Assembly (NCBI RefSeq): GCF_014164585.1
Contig: NZ_JACJFM010000009.1
Coordinates: 62,001 to 126,000 of the forward strand
Reading direction: 5' to 3'
Origin: Oceanospirillum sediminis
Lineage (GTDB): Bacteria; Pseudomonadota; Gammaproteobacteria; Pseudomonadales; Halomonadaceae
DNA: 64,000 bases
Shown in pieces: positions 63,600 through 64,000 of this stretch. The notes under the pieces were generated by a model, which was not told the DNA's origin, ran no database searches, and saw only the letters and a list, made by a program, of their open reading frames with translations. Position 1 is the first letter of the stretch; the number at the start of each line of letters is the position of its first letter. The position numbers and the translations under genes are program-made.

Positions 63600-64000
63600 T
63601 CAGTTATCTTCCAATGAATAGTCTACCGTTACAGAGTTACCATTACCGGTATATTCCATAGCGTGGCACAGCTGCTTCACTAACTTAATACCCCGGCCAT
63701 GCATCTGTACATTTTCGGCAGAGTTACCGAAAACTTTTTGATAGTCAAAGCCTTTACCACTATCATCAATGGTAATTCTCAGGAAAGGAGTGCCATTGAT
63801 ACTGATCTTGCACGCTGTGATCGAAATAAAACCTTTTTCTATTTCACGCAGACGGCTCTGTCTGGCATTCAGATAGGTTTCAAAAGCATCAGGTCCGGTT
63901 TTTAAAGCAGAATCCAGCTCTAAAAGTCCATGATCAAGGGCATTATTCAACAGTTCGGATAAAATCAGGAACAGCTTCTGGTTATGGCTCTCAAGCCCTC
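63600..64000 (-). CDS. HATPase_c-domain protein, N-terminal part beyond window
   Basis: The open frame runs to the window edge without a start in the visible part. Visible residues contain a HATPase_c core: LFLILSELLNNALDHGLLELDS (N-box), then LRITIDDSGKGFDYQKVF (G1-like) and MHGRGIKLVKQLCHAM (G2-like). No histidine phosphotransfer box is visible. The pattern resembles anti-sigma-factor-type kinases or the C-terminal domain of response-regulator/phosphatase fusions (RsbW/SpoIIAB-like). The internal TTG at 63950 would be a very truncated start, so the gene is cut by the window boundary. Confidence 0.75.
   Translation of the reverse strand, partial: GLESHNQKLFLILSELLNNALDHGLLELDSALKTGPDAFETYLNARQSRLREIEKGFISITACKISINGTPFLRITIDDSGKGFDYQKVFGNSAENVQMHGRGIKLVKQLCHAMEYTGNGNSVTVDYSLEDN

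Noticed and set aside
1-64000. rRNA, tRNA, CRISPR arrays, insertion sequences with transposase.
   Set aside because: Reading both strands, I found no cloverleaf with a TTCRANNC loop, no regular spacer arrays and no transposase-like protein.

Overview
The window looks like a marine gammaproteobacterium of the Oceanospirillales/Pseudomonadales type, from its gene content: a GbcAB/GbdR glycine-betaine pathway, a BCCT transporter, an EfpL (YeiP) factor, a ped-type quinoprotein alcohol system, and many c-di-GMP proteins. Base composition is near 45-50% GC, with a clearly AT-rich segment at 19.4-23.2 kb. I saw no rRNA, tRNA or CRISPR array.

Layout. 1-4.5 kb: a tripartite RND efflux operon on the minus strand (outer-membrane factor, adaptor, permease cut by the window edge). 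5.2-7.2 kb: a degenerate HD-GYP protein and free methionine-R-sulfoxide reductase. 7.3-9.9 kb: a polar amino-acid-type ABC importer. 10.4-11.5 kb: a small basic protein and exonuclease III. 11.7-19 kb: a glycine-betaine catabolic block (gbdR, gbcB, gbcA) split by an operon encoding a DUF294/CBS/cNMP protein and a DnaQ-like exonuclease. 19-25.3 kb: an insertion bounded by two copies of the gbcA terminator. It carries a DUF6602 protein, an OLD-family nuclease, a PD-(D/E)xK nuclease, a frameshifted GNAT gene, and small ORFs set in hairpin-rich DNA. 25.6-28 kb: an EAL-HDOD protein and small proteins. 28-31.3 kb: an MbnP/MbnH/beta-barrel operon without methanobactin genes. 31.4-36.6 kb: a BCCT betaine transporter, a candidate sRNA, an AEC carrier, a GNAT and an EamA exporter. 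36.9-44.6 kb: a diguanylate cyclase, a second GlxA-type regulator, RecQ, EfpL, RsuA and YceI. 44.7-49.1 kb: a PepSY-PhoP-PhoQ-Bor operon divergent from MipA/OmpV. 49.6-59.5 kb: a lanthanide-type PQQ alcohol dehydrogenase with its periplasmic partners, cytochrome c550, the PedABC-type ABC system and a LuxR-type response regulator. 59.6-64 kb: cytochrome c', a second degenerate HD-GYP protein, a cNMP-binding protein, and hydroxypyruvate isomerase/tartronate-semialdehyde reductase next to the truncated end of a HATPase protein.

How the parts connect. Betaine would enter through the BCCT carrier, be demethylated by GbcAB, and be sensed by GbdR. A shared motif, GTCGCAA-N3-GTCA-N2-CCGCC, lies about 150-160 bp upstream of both gbcAB and the BCCT gene and is a candidate GbdR operator. 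The quinoprotein block is a complete periplasmic alcohol-oxidation module except for PQQ synthesis. PepSY/PhoPQ/Bor/MipA looks like an envelope-stress regulon with direct-repeat boxes between its two arms. The most accessory-looking part is the 19-25.3 kb insertion, a candidate anti-phage or restriction island with no recognisable integrase.
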